DNA from: Halolamina litorea | GTDB taxonomy: Archaea; Halobacteriota; Halobacteria; Halobacteriales; Haloferacaceae | Length of the DNA stretch: 64,000 bases | Direction of reading: 5' to 3' | Assembly: GCF_026616205.1 (NCBI RefSeq) | Contig: NZ_JANHGR010000001.1 | Span: forward strand, 310,001-374,000 | Part shown: one piece after another, positions 13,946-24,607 of the stretch | Numbering within the stretch: the stretch's first letter is position 1 | Layout of the letters: each line of letters opens with the position of its first letter | Notes under the pieces: generated by a model | Databases searched by the model: none | What the model was told of the DNA's origin: nothing | Seen by the model: only the letters and a program-made list of their open reading frames with translations | Program-made: the position numbers and the translations under genes

Positions 13946-15376
13946 CTACTCCTCCAGCGCCTGCCACGAGAGCCGCGGGTCCCGCGCGGCGCTCGTCTGG
14001 TCGATGCGTTTTGCGGTCGTCCGGCTCGGGGCGTCGTGGCGCTCCTCGTCGGTCGAACCGAGCGCGGCGTCGAAGGCGGCCGCGAGTTCGTCGAGGGACT
14101 GCTTGCTCTCGATCTCGGTCGGCTCGGTGAGCATCGCCTCTGGCACCATCTCGGGCCAGTTCGTCGTCGGCGGGTGCACGCCGAAGTCGAGCATCCGCTT
14201 TGCCACGTCGGCGGCGGCGGCGTCGCCGGCCGTCGCGGCGAACTCGTGGTGGAACGGGCCGTAGGGCACCTCCAGATCGACCTGTTCGGCGAGGTAGTTC
14301 GCGTTCAACACGGCCTTCGCGCTCGCGTCGGCCAGCCCCGAGTCACCCAGTCGAGCGATGTAGGCGTAGGCCTTCACGAGCACGAGCCAGTTGCCCTGGA
14401 AGCCGTGGACGCGCTCGATGGCGTCCTCGCTCTCGCCGAACTCGTAGCCCGACTCGGTCTCCTCGATCCGGGGGTTCGGGAGGTAGGGTTCGAGTTCCTC
14501 GACGACGCCGACGGGGCCGGCGCCGGGACCGCCGCCGCCGTGGGGGGTGGCGAACGTCTTGTGGACGTTGTAGTGCATGATGTCGAAGCCCATGTCGCCC
14601 GGCCGGGCGCGGCCCAGCAGGGCGTTGAGGTTCGCGCCGTCGTAGTAGAGCAGGCCGCCGGCGTCGTGGACGACGTCGGCGATCTCCTCGATGTCGCGCT
14701 CGAACAGCCCCACCGTGTTGGGGTTGGTGAGCATCAGCGCCGCCGTGTCAGAAGAGACGGCGGCTTCCAGCGCTTCCATGTCGACGCGGCCGTCCTCGCC
14801 GGAGGGGAGTTCGACCACGTCGTAGCCCGCGAGCGCCGCCGTCGCGAAGTTGGTGCCGTGGGCGGAACTCGGGATCAGCACCTCGCTGCGGTCCTCGCCG
14901 TTGGCGCGGTGGTACGCCCGGGCAACGGCGATGCCGGTGAACTCGCCCGCGGCGCCGGCCGGCGGCTGGAGCGTCACCGCGTCCATGCCGCCGATGCGTG
15001 CGAGGTAGTCCTGCAGCCCCGCGAGCAGGCCGAGCGTCCCCTGCACCGACGACGCCGAGCGGTCGGGGTGGACCGCCGCGTTCGGGTCGGCGGCCACGTC
15101 CTCGGTCACCGGGGGGTTGTACTTCATCGTACACGAGCCCAGCGGGTAGGGCCCGGACTCGATGCTCCAGTTCATCTGAGAGAGCCGGGTGTAGTGCCGC
15201 GCTAGCTCCGGTTCCTCGGGGTTCGGGAGCGTCAGGTCGTCCCGGGTCAGGTCGTCGGGGAGCACGCCCTCGGACTCGACGGTCTCGCTGCGCTTCTCCG
15301 ACAGCAGCGGTTCGTTCTCCTCGTCGCTGACGGCGTAGACGGCCTGGTCGTAGGTTCGTGGTTCGTTCTCGCTCAT
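13946..15376 (-). CDS. gcvPB: Glycine dehydrogenase (decarboxylating) subunit 2
   Basis: The beta half of P-protein, 476 residues, forms with GcvPA the PLP enzyme that decarboxylates glycine and passes aminomethyl to lipoyl-GcvH. The PLP-lysine segment [20 protein letters not shown] and the N-terminal [20 protein letters not shown] are characteristic. Archaeal P-proteins are split in two, as here. The ATG overlaps the gcvPA stop, so the pair form one operon. Cytoplasmic. Confidence 0.96.
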   Translation of the reverse strand: MSENEPRTYDQAVYAVSDEENEPLLSEKRSETVESEGVLPDDLTRDDLTLPNPEEPELARHYTRLSQMNWSIESGPYPLGSCTMKYNPPVTEDVAADPNAAVHPDRSASSVQGTLGLLAGLQDYLARIGGMDAVTLQPPAGAAGEFTGIAVARAYHRANGEDRSEVLIPSSAHGTNFATAALAGYDVVELPSGEDGRVDMEALEAAVSSDTAALMLTNPNTVGLFERDIEEIADVVHDAGGLLYYDGANLNALLGRARPGDMGFDIMHYNVHKTFATPHGGGGPGAGPVGVVEELEPYLPNPRIEETESGYEFGESEDAIERVHGFQGNWLVLVKAYAYIARLGDSGLADASAKAVLNANYLAEQVDLEVPYGPFHHEFAATAGDAAAADVAKRMLDFGVHPPTTNWPEMVPEAMLTEPTEIESKQSLDELAAAFDAALGSTDEERHDAPSRTTAKRIDQTSAARDPRLSWQALEE

Positions 15377-16695
15377 GCTGCCACCTCCTCGAACGCGGCG
15401 ACGAGGTCGTCGGCCGCGTGGGCGTTCGCGTCGGTGATACAGACCTGCAGCCGATGGTCGCCGATCACGTGGACGGCGAAGCCTTCCTCCTCCAGATCGT
15501 CGGCGATGGCCTGCGCGGGCTGGTCGGTACCGACGACGAACTCGCGGAAGTGGTGACGGTCGTCGACGGGTGCCTGCAGCCCCGTCACGTCATCGATGTC
15601 AGCGGCGAGGTCACGGGCGAGCGTCACGCAGTCCTCCGCGAGGCCGACGAGGCCGTCGGCGCCGAGGTAGGCGGCGTGCATCGCCGCCCGCAGGGCCACC
15701 CACGCCTGATTTGTGCAGATGTTCGAGGTCGCGCGCTGCTTGCGGATGTGCTGTTCGCGGGTCTGGAGGGTGAGCGTGTAGGCCCGCGTGCCGTCGGCGT
15801 CCTCGCTGGCGCCGACGAGCCGGCCCGGCACCTGTCGGAGGAACTCCTCGTCACACGCGAAGAGGCCGAGCCCCATGCCGTAGGCGGCGGGGAGGCCGAG
15901 CACGCCGGCCTCGCCGACGACTACGTCGGCGCCGACGCTCGCGGGCTCCTCGAGGATCGACAGCGCGACCGGGTCCGAGCCGAGACAGAACATCGCGCCC
16001 TCGGCGTCGGCGATCTCGCCGATCTCGGCGAGGTTGGGCTCGATGCAGCCCCGGACCGTCGGGGTCTCGGCGTAGACGAACACGGTATCCTCGCCAACCG
16101 CGTCGTCGAGCGCGTCGACATCGGCGGTGCCGTTCTCGATCGGGTACGTCTCGATGCGGAGGTCCGAGCCGTCGACGTAGTTCGCGAGCACGGAACGCTT
16201 CCCCTCGCGGAGGTTCTCGGGGACGAGCACGACCTCGCCGTCGACGCTCCGGACGCGGTCGGCGAGCAGCGCGGCCTCGCCCAGCGCGGTGGCGGCGTCG
16301 TACATCGAGCAGTTGGCGATCCCGAGGCCGGTCAGTTCGACGAGCATCGACTGGTACTCGAACAGCGCCTGCAGGAACCCCTGCGTGATCTCGGGCTGGT
16401 ACTGGGTGTAGGACGTGAGGAACTCCGAGCGCGAGGAGAGGCTGTCGACGACGCTCGGGACGTAGTGCTCGTAGTGGCCGCGGCCGAGGAACTCCGTCAG
16501 GTCGTCGTTTCGGCCGAGCAGGTCGGCCATCTCCCGGCGCAGTTCCTGCTCGCTCCGGGGTTCGATCCCGAACTCGCCGTCGAACGCGACTGGCTCCGGG
16601 ATGTCGAACAGCGCGGCCTCGTCGGCGGCGCCGACGGCGTCGAGCATCGCGGCGGTTTCGGCGTCGGTGTGGGGGGCGTACGGGCTCCCGCTCAT
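15373..16695 (-). CDS. gcvPA: Glycine dehydrogenase (decarboxylating) subunit 1
   Basis: The alpha half of split P-protein, 440 residues from the ATG at 16695 ([20 protein letters not shown]); a longer frame to 16758 adds a basic stretch and is unlikely. [19 protein letters not shown] and the [20 protein letters not shown] region match the family. It pairs with GcvPB immediately downstream, and gcvH and gcvT lie nearby on the same strand. Confidence 0.95.
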   Translation of the reverse strand: MSGSPYAPHTDAETAAMLDAVGAADEAALFDIPEPVAFDGEFGIEPRSEQELRREMADLLGRNDDLTEFLGRGHYEHYVPSVVDSLSSRSEFLTSYTQYQPEITQGFLQALFEYQSMLVELTGLGIANCSMYDAATALGEAALLADRVRSVDGEVVLVPENLREGKRSVLANYVDGSDLRIETYPIENGTADVDALDDAVGEDTVFVYAETPTVRGCIEPNLAEIGEIADAEGAMFCLGSDPVALSILEEPASVGADVVVGEAGVLGLPAAYGMGLGLFACDEEFLRQVPGRLVGASEDADGTRAYTLTLQTREQHIRKQRATSNICTNQAWVALRAAMHAAYLGADGLVGLAEDCVTLARDLAADIDDVTGLQAPVDDRHHFREFVVGTDQPAQAIADDLEEEGFAVHVIGDHRLQVCITDANAHAADDLVAAFEEVAA

Positions 16696-16824
16696 CGTCC
16701 GCCTCCGTGGTGAGAACTGCCGTGCATCTATGGTTCGCGGGAGGGACTTGGGGGACAAAGACGTGCCGAATCCGGCCCGCGAGGGCGGGTAGCTGTGCAG
16801 GGACGTGCGAAAAAGCCGACGTGA

Positions 16825-17154
16825 TCAGTTACCGGCGCTCCCGCCCTCGAAGGAGGCGAAGTTCACGACGACGAACAGCGCCAACAGGGCGACGCCGACG
16901 GCGGCGAAGGCGACCGACGCCGTCCGGCAGCCCTCCGCTGACAGTTCGGTGTGTTCGACGGCCCACGGCGTGGCGAAGACCCCCGAGAGCAGTAGGCAGA
17001 GTCCCGAGACGGCCAGCCAGCCGCCGGCCAGCGGCGAGGCGAGGAAGGCGAAGGCGCCGTAGGCAAGCAGGACGACGCCGAGGGAGCCGACGACGACGGC
17101 GAGGAAGCCGGGACCGGACGGACGCTGGGTGGAGCGGGTACTCACGGTACTCAT
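16825..17154 (-). CDS. Small four-helix membrane protein, 109 aa
   Basis: Hydrophobic segments of about 20 residues (FLAVVVGSLGVVLLAYGAFA; WLAVSGLCLLLSGVFATPW; VAFAAVGVALLALFVVVNFA) give three or four spans. It lies between the gcvH-gcvT and gcvPA-gcvPB parts of the glycine cleavage cluster on the same strand but has no evident link to glycine metabolism. No family recognised. Confidence 0.65.
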   Translation of the reverse strand: MSTVSTRSTQRPSGPGFLAVVVGSLGVVLLAYGAFAFLASPLAGGWLAVSGLCLLLSGVFATPWAVEHTELSAEGCRTASVAFAAVGVALLALFVVVNFASFEGGSAGN

Positions 17155-17233
17155 GCGGGACTATCGGTCGCTCGGGAGATATTCGTTGCGGGCCGAGGGG
17201 TCGCACGGCGGAAAACCGCGGGTGGTGCCGAAC

Positions 17234-17614
17234 TCAGGCGATCTGCTCGCCGTACTCGTCGGCGTCCATCAGGTCCTCGAACTCGCTTTCGTCGCTCGGT
17301 TCGATCTCCAGCAGCCAGCCGTCGCCGTAGGGGTCCTCGTTGACCAGTTCGGGCTGGTCGCGGAGTTTCTCGTTGACGGCGACGACCTCGCCGGAAACCG
17401 GAGCGTAGAGGTCCGAGACGGCCTTGATGGACTCGACGACGCCGAACGCCTCGTCGTGGGTGATCGTGTCGCCCTCGTCGGGCAGTTCGACGAACACCAC
17501 GTCGCCGAGTTCGTCCTGTGCGAAGTCGGAGATGCCGACCCGCGTCGGCTCGTCGGTGGTCGCCCATTCGTGCGATGCGAGGTACTTCCGGTCGTCGGGA
17601 ACGTCGAAGCTCAT
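17234..17614 (-). CDS. gcvH: Glycine cleavage system H protein
   Basis: A 126-residue lipoyl-carrier protein. The lipoylated lysine lies in [20 protein letters not shown]. It shuttles the aminomethyl group between the P, T and L proteins. The ATG overlaps the gcvT stop by four bases, so the two are coupled. The N-terminus ([20 protein letters not shown]) matches the family's hybrid-motif start. Confidence 0.96.
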   Translation of the reverse strand: MSFDVPDDRKYLASHEWATTDEPTRVGISDFAQDELGDVVFVELPDEGDTITHDEAFGVVESIKAVSDLYAPVSGEVVAVNEKLRDQPELVNEDPYGDGWLLEIEPSDESEFEDLMDADEYGEQIA

Positions 17615-18720
17615 TTGTCGATGAAGGGGGGTGTGGTGACTGTCGCGCGTTTCTCGTCGCCGCGGACGACGACGCCGACCTCGGTGCCGTCGTCGGCCAG
17701 TTCCGTCGGGAGGTAGCCCAGCGCGATGGCCTCGTTCAGCGTCGGGCTCATCGTCCCGCTGGTGACCTCGCCGACGGGCTCGCCGTCGTGGGTGATCTCG
17801 TAGCCGTGGCGGGCGATCCCGCGCTCCTGTAGGACGAGCCCGGTGAACTGCTCCTCGACGCCGACCTCCTGCTGGGCGGCCAGCGCGTCGCGGCCGACGA
17901 ACTCGGTGTCGAGGTCCACCGCGAAGCCGATGCCGGCCTCGAAGGGCGTCCGGGGGTTCTCCTCGGGGTCGAAGTCCTGTCCGGAGAGGAGAAAGCCCAT
18001 CTCCATCCGGAGGGTGTCACGGGCGCCGAGCCCGCAGGGCTGGCAGTCGAACGCCGCCCAGACCGCCTCCGCGTCGTCGACGGGGCAGAGCACTTCGACG
18101 CCGTCCTCGCCGGTGTAGCCCGTGCGGGCCACCAGACAGTCCGCGCCGGCGACCGTCGCCTCGGTGATCGAGAACCGCCCGAGGTCGGCGATGTCGTCGC
18201 TCTCCTCGGCGAGTGGGGCGCCGACGGACTCGACGGCGTCGACGGTCAGGTCCATCGCTTCGGGGCCCTGAACCGCGAACATCGCCCAGTCCTCGGTCTC
18301 GTTCGTGACCCGAGCGTCGAGGTCGGTCTCGTCGCGGTAGTCGACCCAGTGCTGCTCGGCCTCCTCGTCGTGGCCGGCGTTCGGGACGAAGAGGTAGCTC
18401 CCGTCGGGGAGCGCGTAGGTCATCGTGTCGTCGTGGATGACGCCGTCCTCGTCGGTGATACAGCCGTACTGGGCGCCGCCGGGACCGAGCGAGGAGACGT
18501 CGTTGGTCGTGAGCCGCTGCATCAGGGTCTCGGCGTCGGGACCGTCGACGCGTATCTCACCCATGTGAGACACGTCGAAGATCCCGGCGGCCTCCCGAAC
18601 GGCGGCGTGTTCGGCCCGGATGGAGTCGAACTCCACGGGCATCTCCCAGCCGCCGAAGTCGGTGAACCCCGCACCGCGGTCCTCGTGGACCGGGTAGAGC
18701 GGTGGTCGCCGTGTGGCCAT
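17611..18720 (-). CDS. gcvT: Glycine cleavage system T protein (aminomethyltransferase)
   Basis: A 369-residue folate-dependent aminomethyltransferase that moves the C1 unit from H protein to tetrahydrofolate and releases ammonia. The N-terminal [39 protein letters not shown] and the later [20 protein letters not shown] are classic GcvT signatures. It is first gene of a gcvT-gcvH operon; its upstream region overlaps the divergent promoter of the gene at 18831. Confidence 0.95.
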   Translation of the reverse strand: MATRRPPLYPVHEDRGAGFTDFGGWEMPVEFDSIRAEHAAVREAAGIFDVSHMGEIRVDGPDAETLMQRLTTNDVSSLGPGGAQYGCITDEDGVIHDDTMTYALPDGSYLFVPNAGHDEEAEQHWVDYRDETDLDARVTNETEDWAMFAVQGPEAMDLTVDAVESVGAPLAEESDDIADLGRFSITEATVAGADCLVARTGYTGEDGVEVLCPVDDAEAVWAAFDCQPCGLGARDTLRMEMGFLLSGQDFDPEENPRTPFEAGIGFAVDLDTEFVGRDALAAQQEVGVEEQFTGLVLQERGIARHGYEITHDGEPVGEVTSGTMSPTLNEAIALGYLPTELADDGTEVGVVVRGDEKRATVTTPPFIDK

Positions 18721-18830
18721 GGTGGCCCCTTACGTGGCGGGAAGTAATGTCTTGCCATCCGCGCGACTCCTGAAACGTCGCTGATGTGTGGTCACAAGCG
18801 ATAACTGCTCGACGGACACAGACACGTGTC

Positions 18831-19118
18831 GTGCCGCCGCTCGTCGATCTCTTCCGGCTTGGCCAACTCCTCGTGCTCTCGGCGACGCTCCCCATCGCCG
18901 TCATCGCCGCCCGGGGCTACCGCGGGACGCCCTTCGGCCGTGTCGTCCTGCCGCTCGTTCCGATCACCGTCGCCTACCTCTCCATCGCGGCGACGAAGCT
19001 GGTGGCGCCGGCCGCGAGCGCCGACGCCAGTCGACTGCTCGGCACCGTTGCTGTCGCCCTCATGGCGTGGACCGCCGTGCAAGCGATCCTGCTGTTGAGC
19101 GGCCGGAGGCTGCTATGA
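18831..19118 (+). CDS. Haloarchaeal membrane protein (DUF7521-like)
   Basis: A 95-residue three-span membrane protein (LGQLLVLSATLPIAVIAARG; VLPLVPITVAYLSIAATKLV; LGTVAVALMAWTAVQAILLL). GTG at 18831 is assumed; an earlier GTG at 18786 would add a polar N-terminus. Its stop overlaps the next ATG. It is the first of three coupled genes that look like a haloarchaeal signalling or membrane module. The family label is from memory. Confidence 0.6.
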   Translation: MPPLVDLFRLGQLLVLSATLPIAVIAARGYRGTPFGRVVLPLVPITVAYLSIAATKLVAPAASADASRLLGTVAVALMAWTAVQAILLLSGRRLL

Positions 19119-19585
19119 GCACACACGCGCTAGTCTTGGTCCAGACGGCCCTGCTCGTCGGCATCTCGCTGGCGATCATCTACCCGGTCGTCGCCTACTC
19201 CCGATCGGTGCTCCACACTGAGGCCATCGTCACCCTCGCGGCGTCGATGCTCACGTTCACCGCGGGCGCGCTGATCGAGGAGGCGATGGGGATGGCCGTC
19301 GTCGCCGAGGGGGTGTACTTCCTCTCGGCGGTCTCGTTCGGCGGCTCGGTCTGGCTGTTCGCCCGGGAGTTCGTCAGCCCCGGGGAGTCGGGGTTCGGCG
19401 CCGACGACGGACCAGAACCGGGCGCCGGCCCGCGTTTCTCCGACGTGTCGGAGTCCCGCGCCGAAGGCGGGTTCGCCGAGGCGTCCGAGGCGGAACCGGC
19501 AGCGACCGAGGGCTTCTCAAGCGCGCCCGAGGACGACGTTTCGGGGGGCTTCGCCGGCGCCACGGAGGATGGGGATGGCGAGTAG
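19115..19585 (+). CDS. Membrane protein with acidic, disordered C-terminal tail
   Basis: A 156-residue protein: three hydrophobic segments in the first 95 residues (LLVGISLAIIYPVVAYSRSV; IVTLAASMLTFTAGALIEEA; VAEGVYFLSAVSFGGSVWLF), then about 60 residues of acidic Ala/Glu/Gly/Ser repeats. It overlaps both the preceding and following genes, so all three are likely made together. Function unknown. Confidence 0.65.
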   Translation: MSTHALVLVQTALLVGISLAIIYPVVAYSRSVLHTEAIVTLAASMLTFTAGALIEEAMGMAVVAEGVYFLSAVSFGGSVWLFAREFVSPGESGFGADDGPEPGAGPRFSDVSESRAEGGFAEASEAEPAATEGFSSAPEDDVSGGFAGATEDGDGE

Positions 19586-20117
19586 CGACGGCCGGCACGA
19601 GCCGGTCCCGGAGCTGTCGCTGGCGCCGAGCGAGGCCGCCTTGGCCGAGTTGCGGAACCGTGACAGCCCCGTTCCGTACCTCCCGCCGTCGGCGTACGAG
19701 AACCTGCTCGTCGTCACTGTCGACACCCCGGCGGCCGTCGAGGACGCCGTCCGGCGCGCTGGGGGCGACCCCAAGAACGTCGGCGTCGTCCCCGTCTCGG
19801 CGTCGCCAGTGACCTACGACGGCCCGTGTTGGACCGCCGACCGCGTCTCGCCGTCGGACCTGACGGGGATCAGTATCCAGTTCGCCCGCGGGGAGCGCTA
19901 CTTGCGCGACGGCGCGGGCTGGGTCGTCGTCGACGGCCTCGGGACGCTCCTGATGTACGCCGAGGGCGAGAAGCTCTACCGTCTGCTCTCCCACCTCGTC
20001 TCGCGGAGCCGCCAGCGCGAACTGCGCCACGTCACCGGAATCACGACGGCGACGGTGGCCCAGGAGACGCTCGCGCGGTTCCGTGGGCTCCACGACCGGG
20101 CCGTTCCCCTCGAGTAG
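19569..20117 (+). CDS. DUF7504-like haloarchaeal regulatory protein
   Basis: A 182-residue soluble protein ([52 protein letters not shown]...) with an alpha/beta P-loop-like order but no Walker A motif; it resembles inactive RecA-like proteins found in haloarchaea (family label from memory). It starts within the previous gene. A role in signalling with the two upstream membrane proteins is plausible. ATG at 19575 (MASSDGRHE) is an alternative start. Confidence 0.6.
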   Translation: MGMASSDGRHEPVPELSLAPSEAALAELRNRDSPVPYLPPSAYENLLVVTVDTPAAVEDAVRRAGGDPKNVGVVPVSASPVTYDGPCWTADRVSPSDLTGISIQFARGERYLRDGAGWVVVDGLGTLLMYAEGEKLYRLLSHLVSRSRQRELRHVTGITTATVAQETLARFRGLHDRAVPLE

Positions 20118-20165
20118 CTTCCACCGGATCGCGGCCTCCGCCGGCCGTTGGCGCCGTTCCAAACG

Positions 20166-20173
20166 GTTTATAC
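20166..20173 (+). promoter_or_regulatory. TATA box for leaderless aIF5A mRNA
   Basis: The gtttatac stretch is centred about 28 bases upstream of the aIF5A ATG, the spacing seen for leaderless haloarchaeal transcripts. No Shine-Dalgarno sequence lies before the start. Confidence 0.6.
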
Positions 20174-20196
20174 CCCTCACCCGGGAACTCGCAGGC

Positions 20197-20571
20197 ATGG
20201 CGAAAGAGCAGAAGCAGGTGCGTGAACTGCAGGAGGGTAGCTACGTGATGATGGACGAGTCCCCCTGCCAGATCAACCACTACAGCACCGCCAAGCCCGG
20301 GAAACACGGCAGCGCGAAGGCCCGTATCGAGGGGAAGGGCGTCTTCGACGAGAAGAAGCGCAGCCTCTCCCAGCCCGTCGACGCCAAGGTGTGGGTCCCG
20401 ATCGTCGAGCGGAAGGGTGGGCAGGTCGTCTCCGTCGACGGCAACGACGCGCAGGTCATGGACCTCGACACCTTCGAGACGTTCACGATGCGCATGCCCG
20501 AGGACGAGAGCCTCTCGCCGGACGACGAGATCGAGTACCTCGAGTACGAAGGCCAGCGAAAGATCGTATAG
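20197..20571 (+). CDS. Translation factor aIF5A (hypusine-containing)
   Basis: A 124-residue archaeal homologue of eIF5A/EF-P that rescues ribosomes stalled at difficult sequences. The modification loop [16 protein letters not shown] is present, with the expected hypusine or deoxyhypusine lysine at residue 36. The C-terminal OB domain ends [14 protein letters not shown]. The following agmatinase-like gene starts one base after its stop, matching the link between polyamine metabolism and its modification. Confidence 0.96.
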   Translation: MAKEQKQVRELQEGSYVMMDESPCQINHYSTAKPGKHGSAKARIEGKGVFDEKKRSLSQPVDAKVWVPIVERKGGQVVSVDGNDAQVMDLDTFETFTMRMPEDESLSPDDEIEYLEYEGQRKIV

Positions 20572-21426
20572 ATGGGGTTCCCCGGCGCCGTCGCCGACCT
20601 CGAGGCCGCCGACTACGCGGTCGTCGGCGCGCCACTCGACACGTCGACGACGTTCCAGCCGGGAACCCGGTTCGGCCCGGAGCGGATCCGGCGCTTCTCG
20701 CGGTCCTACGACGACTACGACCGCCTCACAGACCAGTACTTCTCCGACTGCGCCGTCCACGACGCCGGCGACGTGCGGGCGTGGGACGACGCGGTCGAGT
20801 ACCTCGAGTTCCTCGGCGGCAGCCTCGCCGACCACCACCGTGACGGCGCCGTGCCGCTCCTGTTGGGCGGCGAGCACACCGTCACGGCCGCCGGCGTCCG
20901 CGCGACCGACCCCGACGTGCTGGTCGTGCTCGACGCCCACCTCGACCTTCGTGACGACTACGACGGCAACCCGTGGAGCCACGCGGCCGTCGTCCGCCGT
21001 GCACTCGACGGCGACCCGGAGAGCGCGCCGCTCTCGACCGTCTCGGGTACCGCCGACCACGCGGTGATCATCGGCGCCCGCACCGGCTCGAAAGCCGAGT
21101 GGGAACGCGCCGAGCGCGACGACGTGACCGTCGTTTCCCCCGAGGACGCCGCCGACTGGGAGCCCGATTTCGCGGACGAGTCGGTCTACCTCTCGGTCGA
21201 CATCGACGGCGCCGACCCGGCGTTCGCGCCCGGAACCGGCACGATGGAGCCGTTCGGGCTCTCCCCTCGGGAGATGCGCGACGTGGTTCGCGCCGTCGCG
21301 CCCCACGCTGTCGGCTTCGACACCGTCGAGGTCAACGACCGCGACGACGGGCAGGCCGCCGCGCTGGCGGGCAAACTGCTCAAGGAGTTCGTCCTTTCGC
21401 ACGCCGACGGCTACCCGGAGGACTAA
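20572..21426 (+). CDS. speB: Agmatinase-like ureohydrolase
   Basis: A 284-residue ureohydrolase-fold enzyme with the binuclear manganese ligands in GGEHTVTAAG, VVLDAHLDLRDDYDGN and LSVDIDGADPAFAPGTGT. It hydrolyses agmatine, or an aminopropyl or modified derivative, releasing urea. Immediate coupling to aIF5A suggests it supplies or processes the aminobutyl donor for aIF5A modification; work in Haloferax has pointed to an agmatinase-like protein in that pathway (from memory). Substrate cannot be fixed from sequence. Confidence 0.88.
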   Translation: MGFPGAVADLEAADYAVVGAPLDTSTTFQPGTRFGPERIRRFSRSYDDYDRLTDQYFSDCAVHDAGDVRAWDDAVEYLEFLGGSLADHHRDGAVPLLLGGEHTVTAAGVRATDPDVLVVLDAHLDLRDDYDGNPWSHAAVVRRALDGDPESAPLSTVSGTADHAVIIGARTGSKAEWERAERDDVTVVSPEDAADWEPDFADESVYLSVDIDGADPAFAPGTGTMEPFGLSPREMRDVVRAVAPHAVGFDTVEVNDRDDGQAAALAGKLLKEFVLSHADGYPED

Positions 21427-21452
21427 GGCCTCTCCCCTCACCCCTTCGGCTG

Positions 21453-22274
21453 ATGCGCGTCACCCTCCTCGGGACGGGCGACACGACCGGAACGCCGACG
21501 GTCGGCTGTGACTGTGCCACCTGCGAGCGCGCCCGTAGCCGCGGGGTCGAGCGTTCGCGGTTCTCGGTCCACGTCGAGAACGAACGCACCGGCGAGTGCC
21601 TGCTGATCGACGCCTCGCCGGACTTCCGCCACCAGTTCGCCGAAACGGGCGCCGACCTCCCCGACGCCGCCGTCATCACCCACATCCACTTCGACCACCT
21701 CGACGGCCTGGGGAACTTCTACCGCCTGCTCGACGACCTGCCGGTCCACGCCGCCAGCGAGGTCGACCCCTTCACCGGCGAGAGCGTCGCCGCTTCGATC
21801 CGTGGGCGCTACGACTACCTCGACGTGGTCGAAGTCCACGGGGAGGAACCCCTGACGACCTTCTCTGCCTGTGGGTTCGACCTCACGCTCGTCCCCGTCG
21901 AACACCCGCCGATGGCCTGCTACGGGCTGGTCGTCGAGGACCCCGAGACCGGCGCGAAGCTCTCGCTCTCGGGCGACACGAGTTACGACATCCCCGAGGC
22001 GTCCCGGGAGGCCCTCCACGACCCGGACCTCCTGCTGGCCGACGCCATCGTCCCGGCGTCGCTGGCGTCGAAACACCCGATGGGCGGTTCGGACGTGGTG
22101 GACGGCGTCCCGATGACGTTCGGCACCAAGCACATGACCCGCGAGGGAGCGATCAGGCTCGGCGAGGACCTCGACGCCGGCGAGACGCGGCTGGTCCACC
22201 TCGCCCACTACTACCCCGTCACCGAGGCGTTCGAGGAGCCGTTGGCCGTCGACGGCGAACTGTACGAGCTCTAA
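21453..22274 (+). CDS. Metallo-beta-lactamase-fold hydrolase (PhnP-like)
   Basis: A 273-residue MBL-fold protein with the zinc motif THIHFDHLDG (HxHxDH) and a downstream SGDTSYDIP aspartate. The N-terminus MRVTLLGTGDTTGTPTVGCD with the CDCATCERA cysteine pair resembles PhnP-type phosphodiesterases. The likely reaction is hydrolysis of a cyclic nucleotide or phosphodiester; the substrate is unknown. It follows speB by 26 bases and may be cotranscribed. Confidence 0.85.
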   Translation: MRVTLLGTGDTTGTPTVGCDCATCERARSRGVERSRFSVHVENERTGECLLIDASPDFRHQFAETGADLPDAAVITHIHFDHLDGLGNFYRLLDDLPVHAASEVDPFTGESVAASIRGRYDYLDVVEVHGEEPLTTFSACGFDLTLVPVEHPPMACYGLVVEDPETGAKLSLSGDTSYDIPEASREALHDPDLLLADAIVPASLASKHPMGGSDVVDGVPMTFGTKHMTREGAIRLGEDLDAGETRLVHLAHYYPVTEAFEEPLAVDGELYEL

Positions 22275-22287
22275 CCGCACTAGGCGT

Positions 22288-23241
22288 CTAAAACTGATCC
22301 AGCCCGCTCTGTCGGCGCACGACGCCCGACGGGTCACGTACCCACGGGCTGCGCTCGTCACGCAGTTCCTCGTGGTCCACGTCGAGCACCTCCCCGGCCT
22401 CGTAGCCCGGACAGTCGGTGCTGCAGTCGCTGCCGGGGGCGATCAGGCGTTCGTGGAACGAACACTCGGGGACGCCGTCGTCAGTCGCCGAGCAGTTCAC
22501 ACAGCCCGGGAACCCGGCCGGGCGCCAGCCCTTCCCCCACGCCCGCTCGGCGATCCGGCGGCGACGGCGGGCCTTGGCGTCGGCGTCGATGATCGCCACG
22601 TCGGTCCGGAGCGGTTCCTCCCGGCGGATCTCGACGCCCGGCTCGTCGACGGCGAGCGGCGACGCTTCACGGACGACTTCGCGCTCGCCGGTCGCGGGGT
22701 CGAACCGCCAGACGCCGACGGCCTCGGGGATGCGATTCAGGTGCGCGCCGGTCACGTAGCTCTCGGTCGCGAGCCAGACTTCGTCGAACAGGGCGAGGGC
22801 GGCGTCGAAGCGGAGCTGGAAGTCCAGGTCGCCCGGCCGGCCGAGGTCGGGTTTGTTCTCGATGCCGACCAGCCGATCCACCCAGTCGGGGTAGCGTGCC
22901 GTCTGTCGGACGTAGGTGCGGCCGCCGCGGCGCCCGCGCTCGAAGAAGCCGATCTCGGCGGCGTGTTCGGCGACGCTTTCGGCGCGTTCGGGGCCGCAGT
23001 CGAGCGCGTCGGCGACGGGAACCGCCTCGCCGACGCCGACGTCGCCCTCGACGGCCAGCGGCGGGATCGTCTCGGGCGTGATCGCCGCGCGGTCGGTGAC
23101 TCCGTCGCTCGGCACGACGCCGACGAGGTCCATCACGCGGGCGCCCGGCTCGTCGACGGCGGCGCCGAGTTGGCGGGCGAGCAGCCAGTCAGTGGCTGTT
23201 TCGAGGTGTGCCGCCAGTGCGAGTTCGAACGCGACTTCCAC
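22288..23241 (-). CDS. Haloarchaeal DUF5787-like protein with ENK and Cys cluster
   Basis: A 317-residue protein. An N-terminal region of helix-turn-helix character is followed by [20 protein letters not shown] (about residues 125-145), resembling the E-x-K half of a PD-(D/E)XK nuclease core, then [13 protein letters not shown]. The C-terminus carries CVNC, C, C-x3-C-type cysteines (residues about 247-278) that could bind zinc or an iron-sulfur cluster, as in Cas4/AddB-like nucleases. Convergent with the MBL gene. The nuclease idea is an inference; the family name is from memory. Confidence 0.6.
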   Translation of the reverse strand: MEVAFELALAAHLETATDWLLARQLGAAVDEPGARVMDLVGVVPSDGVTDRAAITPETIPPLAVEGDVGVGEAVPVADALDCGPERAESVAEHAAEIGFFERGRRGGRTYVRQTARYPDWVDRLVGIENKPDLGRPGDLDFQLRFDAALALFDEVWLATESYVTGAHLNRIPEAVGVWRFDPATGEREVVREASPLAVDEPGVEIRREEPLRTDVAIIDADAKARRRRRIAERAWGKGWRPAGFPGCVNCSATDDGVPECSFHERLIAPGSDCSTDCPGYEAGEVLDVDHEELRDERSPWVRDPSGVVRRQSGLDQF

Positions 23242-23371
23242 GGGGGGCGTGGGCGGGCGGCGGACAAAAGCCCGTCTCTCCGAGCGATCCGGGGGCCCTG
23301 AGGCCGGGAGAACAGCACCTTTATCAGTCGCTCGGGGCGAAATCAGGGTAGGATTCCTCTCAGGAGGTCAT

Positions 23372-24607
23372 ATGGTGACGGAGAACCCAACACAACCGGA
23401 GGTGAACATCGGACTGGTCGGCCACGTCGACCACGGGAAAACGACACTCGTGCAGGCGCTGAGTGGTTCGTGGACCGACAAGCACAGCGAAGAGATGAAA
23501 CGCGGGATCTCCATTCGCCTCGGCTACGCCGACGCTACGCTGCGTCGGTGTCCCGAGGAGGAGGCCCCGGACTGCTACACCGTCGAGGAGCACTGCGACG
23601 AGCACGACGTCGATACCGAGGTCGTCCGCGACGTGTCGTTCGTCGACGCCCCGGGTCACGAGACCCTCATGGCGACGATGCTCTCGGGTGCAGCGATCAT
23701 GGACGGTGCGGTGCTGGTCGTGAGCGCCACCGAGGACGTTCCGCAGGCCCAGACCGAGGAACACCTCATGGCACTCGACATCATCGGCATCGACAACGTC
23801 GTCATCGCCCAGAACAAGGTCGACCTCGTCGACAAGGACCGGGCGATGGAGAACTACCGCCAGATACAGGAGTTCGTCGAGGGGACGGTGGCCGAGGACG
23901 CCCCCGTGATCCCGATCAGCGCCCAGCAGGAGGTCAACATCGACCTGCTGATCGACGCGCTGGAGACGGAGATCCCGACGCCCGAACGGGACCCGACCGA
24001 CGACTCCCGGATGTTCGTGGCACGGAGTTTCGACATCAACAAGCCCGGCACGACGGCCGACGACCTGCTCGGCGGCGTCGTCGGCGGGTCGCTCGTTCAG
24101 GGCACCCTCTCGGAGGACGACGAGATCGAACTCCGACCCGGCCGCGAGGTCGAGGAAGGTGGCCAGAGCGAGTGGCAGCCCATGACGACTGACGTGCGCT
24201 CGATCCAGGCCGGCGGCAGCCCCATCACGGAGGCGACGCCGGGCGGGCTGCTCGGCGTCGGGACGGGGCTGGACCCGTCCTACACCAAGGGTGACGCGCT
24301 GGCGGGACAGGTCGCCGGCGAACCCGGCACCCTGCCGCCGACGCTCGAGGGCTTCGAGATGGACGTGGAGCTACTCGACCGCGTCGTCGGCGAGAACGAC
24401 GAGGTCGAGGAGATCTCGACGGGCGAGCCGCTGATGCTCACCGTCGGGACCGCGACGACCGTGGGCGCCGTCACCAGCGCCCGGAGCGGTGAGTGTGAGG
24501 TGTCGCTCAAGCGCCCCGTCTGTGCCGACCCCGGGGCGAAGATCGCGATCAACCGCCGCGTGGGCGCCCGCTGGCGACTCATCGGCATCGGCACCCTGAA
24601 GGAATGA
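23372..24607 (+). CDS. Translation initiation factor aIF2 gamma subunit
   Basis: A 411-residue GTPase of the initiator-tRNA-binding aIF2 complex. The G1 motif is GHVDHGKT (residues 17-24), G3 is DAPGHETL and G4 is NKVDLVD. A Cys-containing insertion ([18 protein letters not shown]) matches the zinc knuckle of aIF2 gamma. A good AGGAGGT site 5 bases before the ATG and a TATA-like ctttatca about 50 bases upstream indicate a short-leader mRNA. It begins a long information-processing cluster. Confidence 0.96.
   Translation: MVTENPTQPEVNIGLVGHVDHGKTTLVQALSGSWTDKHSEEMKRGISIRLGYADATLRRCPEEEAPDCYTVEEHCDEHDVDTEVVRDVSFVDAPGHETLMATMLSGAAIMDGAVLVVSATEDVPQAQTEEHLMALDIIGIDNVVIAQNKVDLVDKDRAMENYRQIQEFVEGTVAEDAPVIPISAQQEVNIDLLIDALETEIPTPERDPTDDSRMFVARSFDINKPGTTADDLLGGVVGGSLVQGTLSEDDEIELRPGREVEEGGQSEWQPMTTDVRSIQAGGSPITEATPGGLLGVGTGLDPSYTKGDALAGQVAGEPGTLPPTLEGFEMDVELLDRVVGENDEVEEISTGEPLMLTVGTATTVGAVTSARSGECEVSLKRPVCADPGAKIAINRRVGARWRLIGIGTLKE

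Noticed and set aside
15358-16713. 451-codon frame opposite gcvPA
   Set aside because: A mirror of a well-identified gene in GC-rich DNA; the antisense product has no recognisable motif.
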